A stretch of 64,000 nucleotides of DNA from assembly GCF_001591405.1 (NCBI RefSeq), contig NZ_BCUV01000007.1, positions 62,001-126,000 of the forward strand, in the 5' to 3' direction. This DNA comes from Janibacter terrae NBRC 107853 (lineage in GTDB: Bacteria; Actinomycetota; Actinomycetes; Actinomycetales; Dermatophilaceae). This document shows positions 50,322 through 58,623 of the stretch, piece after piece (the stretch's first letter is position 1; each line of letters begins with the position of its first letter). Position numbers and translations under genes: made by a program. The notes under the pieces are model-generated. The model searched no databases, was not told the DNA's origin, and saw nothing but the letters and a program-made list of their open reading frames with translations.

Positions 50322-51392
50322 TCAGGCCTCCGCGTAGAGCTTCGCGAGCTCCGGGTCGTTGGCGGACAGTCGCTCGGCGAGCTCGAGGATCACCATGCAC
50401 TGCTTGTAGCTGGCGTCGTCCTCCATCTTGCCGTCGAGCATCACGGCGCCGCCGCCGCTCGGCATGGCCTCCTTGACCCGGCGTGCGTGCGCGACGTCCT
50501 CCGCGGAGGGGCTGAAGACCTTCTTGGCGATGTCGATCTGCACCGGGTGCAGGCTCCACGCGCCGACGCAGCCGAGGAGAAAGGCGTTGCGGAACTGGTC
50601 CTCGCAGGCCACGACGTCCTTGATGTCGCCGAAGGGGCCGTAGAAGGGGAAGATCCCGTGCGTCGCGCAGGCGTCGACCATCCGCGCGATCGTGTAGTGC
50701 CACAGGTCCTGCTGGAAGACGGCGCGCTGGCCCTGGTAGTCGGGCGTCCCGTCGTCACCACGCGTCGGGTCCTGGCGGACGAGGTAGCCGGGGTGGCCGC
50801 CACCGACGCGGGTGGTCTTCATCCGGCGGTCGGCGGCGAGGTCGGCCGGACCGAGCGAGATGCCCTGCATGCGCGGGCTCGCGCCCGCGATCGCCTCGAC
50901 GTTGGCGACGCCGCGCGCGGTCTCGAGGATCGCGTGGACGAGGATCGGGCGCTGGACGCCCCCCTTCGCCTCGAGCTGCGCGAGGAGACGGTCGACGTAG
51001 TGGATGTCCTCGGGGCCCTGGACCTTGGGGACCATGATGACGTCGAGCTTGTCGCCGATCTCGGTGACGAGCGTCGTGAGGTCGTCGAGGACCCACGGGC
51101 TGTCGAGGGAGTTGACGCGGGTCCACAGCTGCGTGTGCTCGCCGAAGTCGGTGTCCCGGGCGATCCTCACGAGACCGAGGCGGGCCGCCTCCTTCTTCTC
51201 CGCGACGACGGCGTCCTCGAGGTTGCCGAGGAGCACATCCGAGACGCCGACCATGGCCGGGATCTTGGCGGCCATCTTCTCGTTGCTCGGGTCGAAGAAG
51301 TGGATCATCCGGCTGGGTCGCGCCGGGACCTCGCGGACCGGGGCGGGCGCCCCGACGGCGAGGGGGGCGAAGAAGTCCTTGGCGCTGCGCAT
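50322..51392 (-). CDS. Mcl-type malyl-CoA / beta-methylmalyl-CoA lyase
   Basis: A 356-residue HpcH/HpaI-superfamily lyase: [44 protein letters not shown] (about 28-71), [58 protein letters not shown] and [29 protein letters not shown]. The size and the DPADL-like aspartates match actinobacterial L-malyl-CoA/beta-methylmalyl-CoA lyases, which split these to acetyl- or propionyl-CoA plus glyoxylate. Beside a CitE-type lyase and distant from Mch- and Acd-like genes, it fits an ethylmalonyl-CoA-type pathway. Confidence 0.82.
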   Translation of the reverse strand: MRSAKDFFAPLAVGAPAPVREVPARPSRMIHFFDPSNEKMAAKIPAMVGVSDVLLGNLEDAVVAEKKEAARLGLVRIARDTDFGEHTQLWTRVNSLDSPWVLDDLTTLVTEIGDKLDVIMVPKVQGPEDIHYVDRLLAQLEAKGGVQRPILVHAILETARGVANVEAIAGASPRMQGISLGPADLAADRRMKTTRVGGGHPGYLVRQDPTRGDDGTPDYQGQRAVFQQDLWHYTIARMVDACATHGIFPFYGPFGDIKDVVACEDQFRNAFLLGCVGAWSLHPVQIDIAKKVFSPSAEDVAHARRVKEAMPSGGGAVMLDGKMEDDASYKQCMVILELAERLSANDPELAKLYAEA

Positions 51393-51491
51393 GGGCTGGC
51401 TCGAGTCCTCTCAGGGTGGCGAAGGGGGATCCCGCGCAACCTAGCAGCGCACCCGGGCCGCGGTTCATGACGCACGTCACCCGGACGCGCC

Positions 51492-51497
51492 TAGGGT
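51492..51497 (+). promoter_or_regulatory. Leaderless-type -10 hexamer for the 51505 gene
   Basis: TAGGGT, 7 bases before the ATG at 51505, with no Shine-Dalgarno. Confidence 0.5.
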
Positions 51498-51504
51498 GTG
51501 GGGC

Positions 51505-52014
51505 ATGTCCGAGGTCAACCTCTCCGCGCTCACGACCGAGGCGCTGTCGAAGTCCGGCGTCCTCTGGCTGCGCCTCGCCGGCGGCGAGCGCCTGACGTGG
51601 TTCGCGACGGGGTCCGACGACCTCGACGGTCACGTCCTGCTCGTCTCCGGCGGCGCCGAGGCCGACCTCGGCCCGATCCCGGAGCAGGTCGAGGTCGTCC
51701 TGCGCAGCAAGGGCGACGGCGGCCGCCTGCTCACGCTGCGCGCCCGCGCGCAGACCCTCCCGCCCGACAACCCGTGGTGGGAGCCCGCGACGACCGCCCT
51801 CCTCGGCGAGCGCCTCAACGCCCCGGCCGACCTGCTCGACCGCTGGCGGGAGGCGTCCACGGTGTGGCTCCTCTCCCCCTTCGGCGCCCCGGTGCAGGCT
51901 CCCGGACAGCCGGGCGAAGGGGGCCGCGCCGCCGCTCGCGTCACCGCCGGCGAGGCCGCCACGCGGGTGCGCCGACCGTGGCACCTCGGCGGTCGCGGCG
52001 CGCGTCGCGGCTGA
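51505..52014 (+). CDS. Uncharacterised protein upstream of the MgtE-N protein
   Basis: A 169-residue soluble protein I do not recognise. Residues 1-100 look like a compact beta-rich domain (SKSGVLWLRLAGGERLTWFATGSDDLDGHVLLVSGGAEADLGP ... VEVVLRSKGDGGRLLTLRARAQTL). The C-terminal 40 residues are Gly/Ala/Arg-rich and probably disordered. It recurs in actinomycetes next to MgtE-N/CBS genes as far as I recall, but no function is known to me. The ATG at 51505 is preceded by TAGGGT and no Shine-Dalgarno. Confidence 0.65.
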   Translation: MSEVNLSALTTEALSKSGVLWLRLAGGERLTWFATGSDDLDGHVLLVSGGAEADLGPIPEQVEVVLRSKGDGGRLLTLRARAQTLPPDNPWWEPATTALLGERLNAPADLLDRWREASTVWLLSPFGAPVQAPGQPGEGGRAAARVTAGEAATRVRRPWHLGGRGARRG

Positions 52015-52037
52015 CGGGCGGGCGCGGGACGCGCCGT

Positions 52038-52043
52038 TAGGCT
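52038..52043 (+). promoter_or_regulatory. Leaderless-type -10 hexamer for the MgtE-N/CBS gene
   Basis: TAGGCT, 7 bases before the GTG start at 52051, with no Shine-Dalgarno. Confidence 0.5.
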
Positions 52044-52050
52044 GTGGGTC

Positions 52051-53325
52051 GTGAGTGCTCCCACCCGTTTCTACGTCGCGCGACTGGCGAGCCTCAACGT
52101 CTTCGACCCCCTCGGTGACCAGGTCGGCCGGGTGCGCGACGTCGTCGTCAGCTTCTCCCCCTCGCGCCGACCCAGGGTCATCGGCCTCGTCGTCGAGGTG
52201 CCCGGTCGCCGGCGCGTCTTCGTGCCCATGACCCGGGTGACCTCCGTCGAGGGCGGCCAGGTCATCACGACCGGCCTGGTCAACATGCGCCGCTTCGAGC
52301 AGCGGGCCACCGAGACGCTCGTGCTCGCCGACCTGCTCGAGCGGCCGGTCACGGTGCGCACCGACGACGGCGAGGTCGAGGCCACGGTCGAGGACATCGG
52401 TGTCGAGCAGTCGGCGAGCCGCAGCTGGTCGGTCACCAAGGTCTTCGTGCGGGCCGGTCGGCAGGCCCGCCGGGGGCTGCTCGTGCGCCGTCGTGGCGAG
52501 ACCTTCACCGTGCCGGTCGAGGACGTCACCGGCCTGTCCGCGTCGGTGAGCGCCGCGGAGCACTCGGCCGTCAAGCTCCTGGAGTCGGTGGAGGACCTCA
52601 AGGTCGCCGACCTCGCCGAGGTCATCGCCGACCTGGCGCCCGAGCGGCGCGAGGCGGTCATCGCCGCGCTCGACAACGACCGGCTCGCCGACGTCCTGCA
52701 GGAGATGGGCGACGACGACCAGGCCGAGATCCTCCGGCTGCTCACCCAGTCCCGCGCCGCGGACGTCCTCGAGGCCATGGACCCCGACGACGCGGCGGAC
52801 CTGCTCTCGGTCCTGCCGCCGGAGCGCATGGAGACGCTGCTGCAGCTCATGCAGCCCGACGACGCCGAGCCGCTGCGGCGCCTGCTCAGCTACGACGAGA
52901 ACACCGCCGGTGGTCTCATGACGACCGAGCCGGTCGTGCTCGCGCCCGAGGACACCGTCGCCGAGGCGCTCGCCGTCGTGCGACGCGAGGAGACCACCGC
53001 GGCGCTGGCGGCGACCGTGTACGTCTGCCGCCCCCCGCTCGAGACGCCGACCGGCAAGTACCTCGGCATGATCCACATCCAGCGCCTGCTGCGCGAGCCG
53101 CCCCACGAGAGCATCGGGCGCTACCTCGACAAGGCGATCGACCCCCTTCGCCCCGAGGCCCCGCTCGGTCAGGTGACCCGCACGCTCGCGACGTACAACC
53201 TCATCTCGGCGCCCGTCGTGGACGAGGGCGAGCACCTGCTCGGCGCGGTGACGGTCGACGACGTCCTCGACCACATCCTCCCCGAGGACTGGCGTGAGGA
53301 GCGGCACGAGGTGACCGATGACTGA
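52051..53325 (+). CDS. MgtE N-domain / CBS-pair protein with PRC-barrel (no membrane part)
   Basis: A 424-residue cytosolic protein. An N-terminal PRC-barrel-like region (LNVFDPLGDQVGRVRDVVVSF, about 14-34) and a second one around 100-150 precede an MgtE-type helical domain (KVADLAEVIADLAPERREAVIAALDNDRLADVLQEMGDDDQAEIL, about 190-235). A CBS pair follows (GGLMTTEPVVLAPEDTVAEAL and ISAPVVDEGEHLLGAVTVDDVLDHIL). It has no transmembrane helices, so it is not a transporter itself but may sense Mg2+ or nucleotides. It overlaps the DUF1003 gene by 8 bases. Mycobacterium tuberculosis has a comparable gene (Rv1232c) near its sigE locus. Confidence 0.83.
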   Translation: MSAPTRFYVARLASLNVFDPLGDQVGRVRDVVVSFSPSRRPRVIGLVVEVPGRRRVFVPMTRVTSVEGGQVITTGLVNMRRFEQRATETLVLADLLERPVTVRTDDGEVEATVEDIGVEQSASRSWSVTKVFVRAGRQARRGLLVRRRGETFTVPVEDVTGLSASVSAAEHSAVKLLESVEDLKVADLAEVIADLAPERREAVIAALDNDRLADVLQEMGDDDQAEILRLLTQSRAADVLEAMDPDDAADLLSVLPPERMETLLQLMQPDDAEPLRRLLSYDENTAGGLMTTEPVVLAPEDTVAEALAVVRREETTAALAATVYVCRPPLETPTGKYLGMIHIQRLLREPPHESIGRYLDKAIDPLRPEAPLGQVTRTLATYNLISAPVVDEGEHLLGAVTVDDVLDHILPEDWREERHEVTDD

Positions 53326-53872
53326 GCGCAACGAGCGCCGCCAGAGCCGCGTCGACACCCCGCAGGAGGTGCGGCGCCGGCTCATCCAGCGACCGTCGGC
53401 CTTCTCGAGCGAGTCCTTCGGCGTCATCTCGGAGAAGTTCGCGCGGTTCATGGGCACGCCGCGCTTCCTCATCTGGATGTCGCTCTTCGTCGTCGTCTGG
53501 CTGGCGTGGAACACCTTCGCCCCGCAGGCCGCGCAGTTCGACCCCCGGGCGCTCAACTACACGCTGCTCACGCTCATCCTGTCGCTCCAGGCCTCCTACG
53601 CGGCGCCGCTGATCCTCCTCGCGCAGAACCGGCAGGACGACCGCGACCGGGTGGCGCTGGAGCAGGACCGGGTGCAGGCCGAGCGGGCGCTCGCCGACAC
53701 CGAGTACCTGACGCGCGAGGTCGCGGCCCTGCGCATCGCCCTGCGCGACGCCGCGACCCGCGACTTCATCCGCGGCGAGCTGCGCGACCTGCTCGAGGAG
53801 CTGGAGCGCAAGGGCGTCGAGCGACATGACGCCGGCCCGGACGGACGGCTCGACTCCCCGCGCGAGCGCTGA
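53318..53872 (+). CDS. DUF1003 family membrane protein
   Basis: A 184-residue DUF1003 protein: FSSESFGVISEKFARFMGTPRFLIWMSLFVVVWLAWN with the first helix (about 49-65), LNYTLLTLILSLQASYAAPLILLAQNRQDDRDR with the second helix (about 77-98), and a long charged coiled-coil tail. It probably lies in the inner membrane with the tail in the cytosol. Translation is coupled to the MgtE-N/CBS gene by an 8-base overlap, suggesting a functional pair in cation homeostasis. Confidence 0.85.
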   Translation: MTERNERRQSRVDTPQEVRRRLIQRPSAFSSESFGVISEKFARFMGTPRFLIWMSLFVVVWLAWNTFAPQAAQFDPRALNYTLLTLILSLQASYAAPLILLAQNRQDDRDRVALEQDRVQAERALADTEYLTREVAALRIALRDAATRDFIRGELRDLLEELERKGVERHDAGPDGRLDSPRER

Positions 53873-53925
53873 GCGCGGCGCACACCCGGCGGGGTACCGC
53901 ATTCGGAGCCGTGCCACGGCCGATC

Positions 53926-53931
53926 TACCAT
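53926..53931 (+). promoter_or_regulatory. Leaderless-type -10 hexamer for mrp
   Basis: TACCAT, 6 bases before the ATG at 53938, with no Shine-Dalgarno. It is less typical than the TAGNNT elements elsewhere in the window. Confidence 0.4.
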
Positions 53932-53937
53932 GGGCCA

Positions 53938-55083
53938 ATGGCCTCGACCCACCCCACGATCACCGACGAGCAGCTGCGTGACGCGCTGAGCACCGTCATC
54001 GACCCCGAGATCCGTCGCCCGATCACCGAGCTCGGCATGGTCGAGACGGCCGCGGTCGACGCCGACGGCCTCGCCTCCGCGACCATCCTGCTGACCGTCT
54101 CCGGGTGCCCGATGAAGGACACCCTGACGACCGACACGACCACGGCGCTCGCCGCCATCGAGGGCGTCACCGACGTCAAGGTCACGCTCGGGGTGATGAA
54201 CGACGAGCAGCGTGCCGAGCTCAAGACCCACCTGCGCGGTGGCCAGGCGGAGAAGGAGATCCCCTTCGCCAAGCCCGGCTCGCTGACCCGCGTCTACGCG
54301 ATCGCCTCCGGCAAGGGTGGCGTCGGCAAGTCCTCGATCACCGCCAACCTCGCCGCCGCACTCGCCGCCGAGGGCCTCAAGGTGGGTGTCGTCGACGCGG
54401 ACATCTACGGGTTCTCCATCCCGCGCATGCTCGGCGTGACGCACGCCCCGACGCAGGTCGACGACATGATCCTGCCGCCCATCGCCTCGGACGTGAAGGT
54501 CATCTCGATCGGCATGTTCGTTCCCGGCAACCAGCCGGTCGTCTGGCGCGGCCCGATGCTGCACCGCGCGCTGCAGCAGTTCCTCGGCGACGTCTTCTGG
54601 GGCGACCTCGACGTCCTCCTGCTCGACCTGCCGCCGGGCACGGGTGACATCGCCATCTCGATCGCGCAGCTCATCCCCAACAGCGAGATCCTCGTCGTGA
54701 CGACCCCGCAGCAGGCCGCCGCCGAGGTCGCCGAGCGCGCCGGGTCCATCGCCATGCAGACCCACCAGCGCCTCGTCGGCGTCATCGAGAACATGTCCTG
54801 GCTCGAGCTGCCCGACGGCTCGCGCCAGGAGCTCTTCGGCTCCGGTGGTGGCCAGGCCGTCGCCGACTCGCTGACCCGGACCGTCGGCGCCGACGTCCCC
54901 CTCCTCGGCCAGATCCCGCTCGACGTCTCGCTGCGCGAGGGCTCCGACAACGGCGAGCCGGCCGTGCTGTCCAACCCCGACGGCCCCGCGGCGGTGGCGC
55001 TGCGCGGGATCGCCCGCGGTCTGGCGACCCGCTCCCGCGGCCTCGCCGGCCGCAGCCTCGGCCTGACCCCGATGGGTCGCTGA
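53938..55083 (+). CDS. mrp: Mrp/ApbC-family iron-sulfur carrier ATPase
   Basis: A 381-residue Fe-S cluster carrier. The N-terminal MIP18/DUF59 domain (about 1-90, VIDPEIRRPITELGMVE and VSGCPMKDTL) precedes a P-loop ATPase with GKGGVGKSSITANLAAALA (about 126-144), VVDADIYGFSIPRMLG, LLLDLPPGTGDIAISIA and VVTTPQQAAAEVAERAG. It may carry Fe-S clusters to client enzymes. The ATG at 53938 has TACCAT 6 bases upstream and no Shine-Dalgarno, so it is probably leaderless. It ends in a strong terminator. Confidence 0.9.
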   Translation: MASTHPTITDEQLRDALSTVIDPEIRRPITELGMVETAAVDADGLASATILLTVSGCPMKDTLTTDTTTALAAIEGVTDVKVTLGVMNDEQRAELKTHLRGGQAEKEIPFAKPGSLTRVYAIASGKGGVGKSSITANLAAALAAEGLKVGVVDADIYGFSIPRMLGVTHAPTQVDDMILPPIASDVKVISIGMFVPGNQPVVWRGPMLHRALQQFLGDVFWGDLDVLLLDLPPGTGDIAISIAQLIPNSEILVVTTPQQAAAEVAERAGSIAMQTHQRLVGVIENMSWLELPDGSRQELFGSGGGQAVADSLTRTVGADVPLLGQIPLDVSLREGSDNGEPAVLSNPDGPAAVALRGIARGLATRSRGLAGRSLGLTPMGR

Positions 55084-55099
55084 CACCCGGCAGCACGAC

Positions 55100-55136
55100 G
55101 AAGGGGGCGAGGAGACCGGGTCTCCTCGCCCCCTTC
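55100..55136 (+). terminator. mrp terminator (16-bp perfect hairpin)
   Basis: Arms 55100-55115 (beginning GAAGGGGGCGAGGAGA) and 55121-55136 are fully complementary, loop CCGGG. It starts with the CGAAGGGG-type octamer. Confidence 0.78.
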
Positions 55137-55139
55137 CCT

Positions 55140-55216
55140 CTGCATTGCCTTAGGGGAATGCACGCGAACGGTCGAGAACCCTGCATTGCCCTAGGGGAAT
55201 GCAGACGAACGGTCGA
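55140..55216. repeat. Tandem pair of 36-bp repeats with palindromic heads
   Basis: Two units (55140-55175 and 55181-55216, period 41) begin CTGCATTGCC, continue TAGGGGAATGCA and end CGAACGGTCGA, with a few differences. The first 24 bases of unit 2 form a palindrome with one mismatch pair around CCCTAGGG. The second unit ends directly at tatB's stop. Purpose unknown; it may be a REP-like extragenic palindrome or a regulator site. Confidence 0.75.
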
Positions 55217-55594
55217 TCAGGTCGCGTCGCGGTCCCAGGGGGTGCCGGTGGCGAGGGGCGCGGCCAGCCCCGCGCGCGGTTCGGCGGTCGCCGCGGGCTC
55301 GTCGTCGACCGAGAAGGCGTCGCGGGTCGAGAACGCGTCGTCGAGCGGCTCGAGCAGGGCCTGCTTGACGATGCGGCGAGGGTCGTACTGGCGCGGGTCG
55401 TACTGGCGCCAGTCGAGGTCCTCGTACTCGGGCCCCATCTGCTCCTTGAGCTGGACCTTGGCGTCGTTGGCCATGCGGCGGGCCTTGACGACGAGGCGGG
55501 CGAGCTTCGCCGCGTACTCCGGCAGCTGCTTGGGCCCCAGGATGATGAAGGCGAGCAGGATGAGGACGAGGAACTCGGTCCCGTGCACCGGCAT
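55217..55594 (-). CDS. tatB: Sec-independent translocase component TatB
   Basis: A 125-residue TatB: a short N-terminal helix (FLVLILLAFIILGPKQLPEYAAKLARLVVKARRMAND, about 8-44) containing the hallmark G-P-x-Q-L-P hinge, then an amphipathic helix and an acidic disordered tail. It guides folded proteins with twin-arginine signals to the TatABC pore. The tail contains a perfect RQYDP duplication from a 15-bp tandem DNA repeat (55381-55410). It lies 2 bases after an HtrA protease gene, the usual actinobacterial sigE-htrA-tatB order. Start ATG at 55594. Confidence 0.87.
   Translation of the reverse strand: MPVHGTEFLVLILLAFIILGPKQLPEYAAKLARLVVKARRMANDAKVQLKEQMGPEYEDLDWRQYDPRQYDPRRIVKQALLEPLDDAFSTRDAFSVDDEPAATAEPRAGLAAPLATGTPWDRDAT
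55381..55410 (-). repeat. 15-bp tandem duplication inside tatB
   Basis: GGTCGTACTGGCGC plus one variable base (G or C) occurs twice back to back, encoding RQYDP-RQYDP. The copies are nearly identical, so it is a recent or slippage-prone duplication. Confidence 0.7.
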
Positions 55595-55596
55595 CG

Positions 55597-56889
55597 CTAG
55601 TTCTCCTTCGCGGCTTCGAGCGTCATCGACAGCTCCTGCTCCGAGCCGTCCCTGAGGACCTTGAGGGTGACCTCGTCGCCGACGGCCTTGGCCCTGATCC
55701 GCACGATCAGCTGCTCGAGATCGGTGATGCGGCGGCCGTCGAGCTCGGTGATGACGTCGCCCGGCTCGATGCCCGCGCGGTCAGCGGGCCCGTCGGGGAC
55801 GACGGCCGCGCCGGAGTCGACGTCGGCGTCCTCGAGGACCTTGGCGCCCTGGCCCGTGTAGCGACGGTCGAGGCTGACCCCGATGATCGGGTGCTCGGCC
55901 CTGCCGGTCGCGATCAGCTGGTCGACGGTGCGCACGACGACGTCGGAGGGGATCGCGAAGCCCACGCCGATCGACCCGGTGGCCTGCTGCTGGCCGGGCA
56001 CCTGCGCGATGGCGGTGTTCACCCCGATGACATGTCCCCGGTCGTCCAGGAGCGGCCCGCCGGAGTTGCCGGGGTTGATCGCGGCGTCGGTCTGGATCGC
56101 GGAGATGAAGGACTCGTCCCCCGCCTCCCCCGCGGTCACCGGCCGCTCGAGCGCGGAGACGATGCCGGCGGTGACCGTCGACCCCAGACCCAGCGGGGAG
56201 CCGACGGCGACGACCTCGTCGCCGACGACCACGTCCTCGGAGGTGCCGATCTCGAGTGCCTCCAGCCCGTCGGGGTCGACCTCGAGGACGGCGAGGTCGT
56301 AGGAGCTGTCGCGACCGACCACCTCGGCCGCCCGGCGGCTGCCGTCGGGCAGCTCGATGCTCACCTTGCCGGAGTCGCCGGCCGCAGCGACGACGTGGTT
56401 GTTGGTGACGACGTGCCCGCGGTCGTCGTAGACCCAGCCCGAGCCGGTCCCGCCGCCGCCCGCACCGCTGACGCGCACGGTCGCGACGCTCGGCACCGCG
56501 TCGGCCGCGATGTCGGCGACCGAGCCGTCGGCGCGTCGGGTCGGGTCGTCCCCGCGCGTGACGATCGTCGGTCCACCGCCGCCCTCAGCCGCGACGAGTC
56601 CGCCGCCGATGCCCCCGACGCCGCCGGCGAGCAGCGCGGCTGCCGCAGTCATCGCGAGCGCGCCGCCCCAGCCGGGTCCGCGGCGAGGCGTCGGCGGTGC
56701 CTGCTGCGGGCCCGCGTACGCGGCCGGCCCCGGCTGCTGCGGGGACGCGAAGCTCTCGTACGGCAGGTACGGACCCGGCTCGACGGGCTGCGTGCGGGGC
56801 ACCGGCTCCCCCGCGCCGGCGACCGGCACGGGTTCGGTGGGAGGCTGGCCGTCGGGACGCGGCTCCTCGCCGGGCTGCGGAGAGCTCAT
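55597..56889 (-). CDS. HtrA/DegP-type S1C serine protease, membrane-anchored
   Basis: A 430-residue HtrA protease. A proline-rich cytoplasmic N-terminus (about 1-75) precedes one transmembrane helix (ALAMTAAAALLAGGVGGIGGGLVA, about 80-103). The trypsin-like domain has catalytic His in VVTNNHVVAA, Asp in SYDLAVLEVD and Ser in INPGNSGGPLLD. A C-terminal PDZ domain follows (VVPDGPADRAGIEPGDVITELDGRRITDLEQLIVRIR). It removes damaged exported proteins. The ATG at 56889 lies only 34 bases after sigE, so both are probably co-transcribed. No anti-sigma gene lies between them, unlike the mycobacterial order sigE-rseA-htrA-tatB. Confidence 0.88.
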   Translation of the reverse strand: MSSPQPGEEPRPDGQPPTEPVPVAGAGEPVPRTQPVEPGPYLPYESFASPQQPGPAAYAGPQQAPPTPRRGPGWGGALAMTAAAALLAGGVGGIGGGLVAAEGGGGPTIVTRGDDPTRRADGSVADIAADAVPSVATVRVSGAGGGGTGSGWVYDDRGHVVTNNHVVAAAGDSGKVSIELPDGSRRAAEVVGRDSSYDLAVLEVDPDGLEALEIGTSEDVVVGDEVVAVGSPLGLGSTVTAGIVSALERPVTAGEAGDESFISAIQTDAAINPGNSGGPLLDDRGHVIGVNTAIAQVPGQQQATGSIGVGFAIPSDVVVRTVDQLIATGRAEHPIIGVSLDRRYTGQGAKVLEDADVDSGAAVVPDGPADRAGIEPGDVITELDGRRITDLEQLIVRIRAKAVGDEVTLKVLRDGSEQELSMTLEAAKEN

Positions 56890-56923
56890 GGCCTTGATTG
56901 TGCCTTGTCGGACGAAGGGGGTG

Positions 56924-57556
56924 TCACAGGGTCCCGGTGACCGGTCGGGCCATCGGGAAGCCCGACCCGCCACGACGACGGCTCTCGGTCCGGGTCGTGG
57001 GCTTCGGCGCGCGGTGCTCGAGGCTCTCCCGGAGCAGGGCGCGGCCGCGGTGGATGCGGGAGCGGACGGTGCCGAGCTTGATGTCGAGCGCTTCGGCGAC
57101 CTCGTCGTAGGTCAGCCCCTCGATGTCGCAGAGGACGACCGCGGCACGGAACTGCGGCGGCAGGGCATCCAGGGCGCGCTGCACGTCGCCGTCGAGGTGG
57201 TGCGCGAGCACGATCTGCTCGGGGCTCGCGGTGCCGCTGTGGAGCCGCGCGGCGAACTCGTCGGTCAGGGCGTCGAAGCGGATGCGCTGCTTGCGCCGGG
57301 CCTTGTCGAGGAAGAGGTTGGTCGTGATGCGGTGCAGCCAGCCCTCGAAGGTGCCGGGCGTGTAGCCGTCGAGCGAGCGGAAGACCCGGACGAAGACGTC
57401 GTGGGTGAGGTCCTCGGCGTCGTGGACGTCCCCGGTCAGGCGGTACGCGAGGCGGTAGACCCGCTCGCTGTGCTGCTCGACCACCTCGGCCCACGTCGGC
57501 GGGACCCATCCCTCGACGGGCGCGGGCGCGGTGCTGGCGGTCGCTTCGCTGGTCAC
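56924..57556 (-). CDS. sigE: RNA polymerase sigma-E factor (ECF), envelope-stress type
   Basis: A 210-residue ECF sigma. Region 2 is [41 protein letters not shown] (about 21-61), then [24 protein letters not shown]. Region 4 is [50 protein letters not shown] (about 130-178), with a basic tail after it. It is the SigE type that controls envelope stress and htrA in actinobacteria. GTG at 57556 was chosen over an upstream ATG at 57643, since that extension overlaps the divergent methyltransferase gene. Downstream are htrA and tatB. An adjacent RseA-like anti-sigma gene is missing. Confidence 0.86.
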   Translation of the reverse strand: MTSEATASTAPAPVEGWVPPTWAEVVEQHSERVYRLAYRLTGDVHDAEDLTHDVFVRVFRSLDGYTPGTFEGWLHRITTNLFLDKARRKQRIRFDALTDEFAARLHSGTASPEQIVLAHHLDGDVQRALDALPPQFRAAVVLCDIEGLTYDEVAEALDIKLGTVRSRIHRGRALLRESLEHRAPKPTTRTESRRRGGSGFPMARPVTGTL

Positions 57557-57609
57557 CCGCACCACTCTGGGCGCCCAACCTGAAGGAAGTCTGTGACGTC
57601 GTCCGCGAC

Positions 57610-57615
57610 TAGGGT
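57610..57615 (+). promoter_or_regulatory. Leaderless-type -10 hexamer for the O-methyltransferase
   Basis: TAGGGT, 8 bases before the ATG at 57624, with no Shine-Dalgarno. Confidence 0.5.
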
Positions 57616-57623
57616 GGACTCCC

Positions 57624-58262
57624 ATGACCGCTGCCCAGCTCACCAGCCTTGCCTATGCCGAGCAGTTCGTCCCCGAGGACGAGACCCTCGAGTCCGCCCG
57701 TCGCACGGGGACCGGGCTCGGTGCGGTGCCGATCGGTACGGGCGGGGGCGCCGCCCTTCGCCTCCTCGCGGCCGCGTCCGGGGCGCGGCACGTGGTCGAG
57801 ATCGGGACCGGCGCGGGCACGTCCGGTCTGTGGCTCCTCGACGGGATGCCCGAGGACGGGGTGCTCACCTCGATCGAGATCGAGCCCGAGCACGTCATGC
57901 GGGCCAAGCGCTCCTTCACCGCCGCCGGCTACGCCGCGCACCGCACCCGCGTCATCACGGGCCGTGCGCTCGACGTGCTGCCGCGGATGAACGACGCGTC
58001 CTACGACCTCGTGCACATCGACGCCGACAAGGAGGGCTACCCGGCCTACGTCGAGCACGCCGTGCGGCTGCTGCGCCCCGGCGGGGTCCTCGCGATGGAC
58101 AACATGCTCTGGCACGACAAGGTGGCCGACCCGGCCGCCCGGGACGCGACGACGGTGCTGCTGCGGGACCTCGGCAAGCAGCTGCGCGACGACGACCGGC
58201 TCGTCGTCAGCCTGCTGCCGGTGGGCGACGGCCTGCTGACCGCCGTCAAGCGCGCGGGCTGA
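57624..58262 (+). CDS. SAM-dependent O-methyltransferase (COMT/family 3)
   Basis: A 212-residue methyltransferase 3: AdoMet-binding [20 protein letters not shown] (about 54-73), [56 protein letters not shown] (about 130-170), which carries the metal and catalytic aspartates of catechol-type O-methyltransferases. Divergent from sigE, as Rv1220c is from Mycobacterium tuberculosis sigE. Substrate unknown. The ATG at 57624 is preceded by TAGGGT and no Shine-Dalgarno. Confidence 0.87.
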   Translation: MTAAQLTSLAYAEQFVPEDETLESARRTGTGLGAVPIGTGGGAALRLLAAASGARHVVEIGTGAGTSGLWLLDGMPEDGVLTSIEIEPEHVMRAKRSFTAAGYAAHRTRVITGRALDVLPRMNDASYDLVHIDADKEGYPAYVEHAVRLLRPGGVLAMDNMLWHDKVADPAARDATTVLLRDLGKQLRDDDRLVVSLLPVGDGLLTAVKRAG

Positions 58263-58266
58263 CGGC

Positions 58267-58623
58267 TCAGACGCTGCCGGGGCCGGGCCCGCGGCGGAAC
58301 TGCGCCGGGCCCTCGGCGATGGCCACGACCTCGAAGGGCGTGATCTCGATCGGCGCGGAGCCGATGATCCTGGTGCCGGCCGAGTCCGGGGCGGTGGCCG
58401 TGAACTCCGCGCAGAAGTCGTCGCGGTCCTTGGCGGCGTCGAAGACGTAGGTGCCCTCGAACCACTCGCCCTCGCGCATGCGCCAGGTCTTGAAGGCCAG
58501 CCCGTCGAGGAACATGAAGTTGGCCATCGAGGTCCCGACGACATACTCCCGCAGCTGCTCGGCGACGTCACCGGGCGCCTCGGTCAGCGACCAGCGCACG
58601 GCGAGTCCGTATCCAGCGTTCAT
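58267..58623 (-). CDS. Small protein, YdhR/ABM-like fold
   Basis: A 118-residue soluble protein: YGLAVRWSLTEAPGDVAEQLREYVVGTSMANFMFLDGLAFKTWRMREGEWFEGTYVFDAAKDRDDFCAEF. The alternating pattern recalls the dimeric alpha/beta-barrel YdhR/antibiotic-biosynthesis-monooxygenase-like proteins, many of uncertain activity. The 3' tail is proline/glycine-rich. Its ATG shares a base with the leucyl aminopeptidase stop (TGATG), so they are translationally coupled. Function not assignable. Confidence 0.65.
   Translation of the reverse strand: MNAGYGLAVRWSLTEAPGDVAEQLREYVVGTSMANFMFLDGLAFKTWRMREGEWFEGTYVFDAAKDRDDFCAEFTATAPDSAGTRIIGSAPIEITPFEVVAIAEGPAQFRRGPGPGSV

Noticed and set aside
55140-55216. CRISPR array
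   Set aside because: Only two repeat units with a 5-base spacer, no spacer-sized unique sequence and no cas genes in the window.
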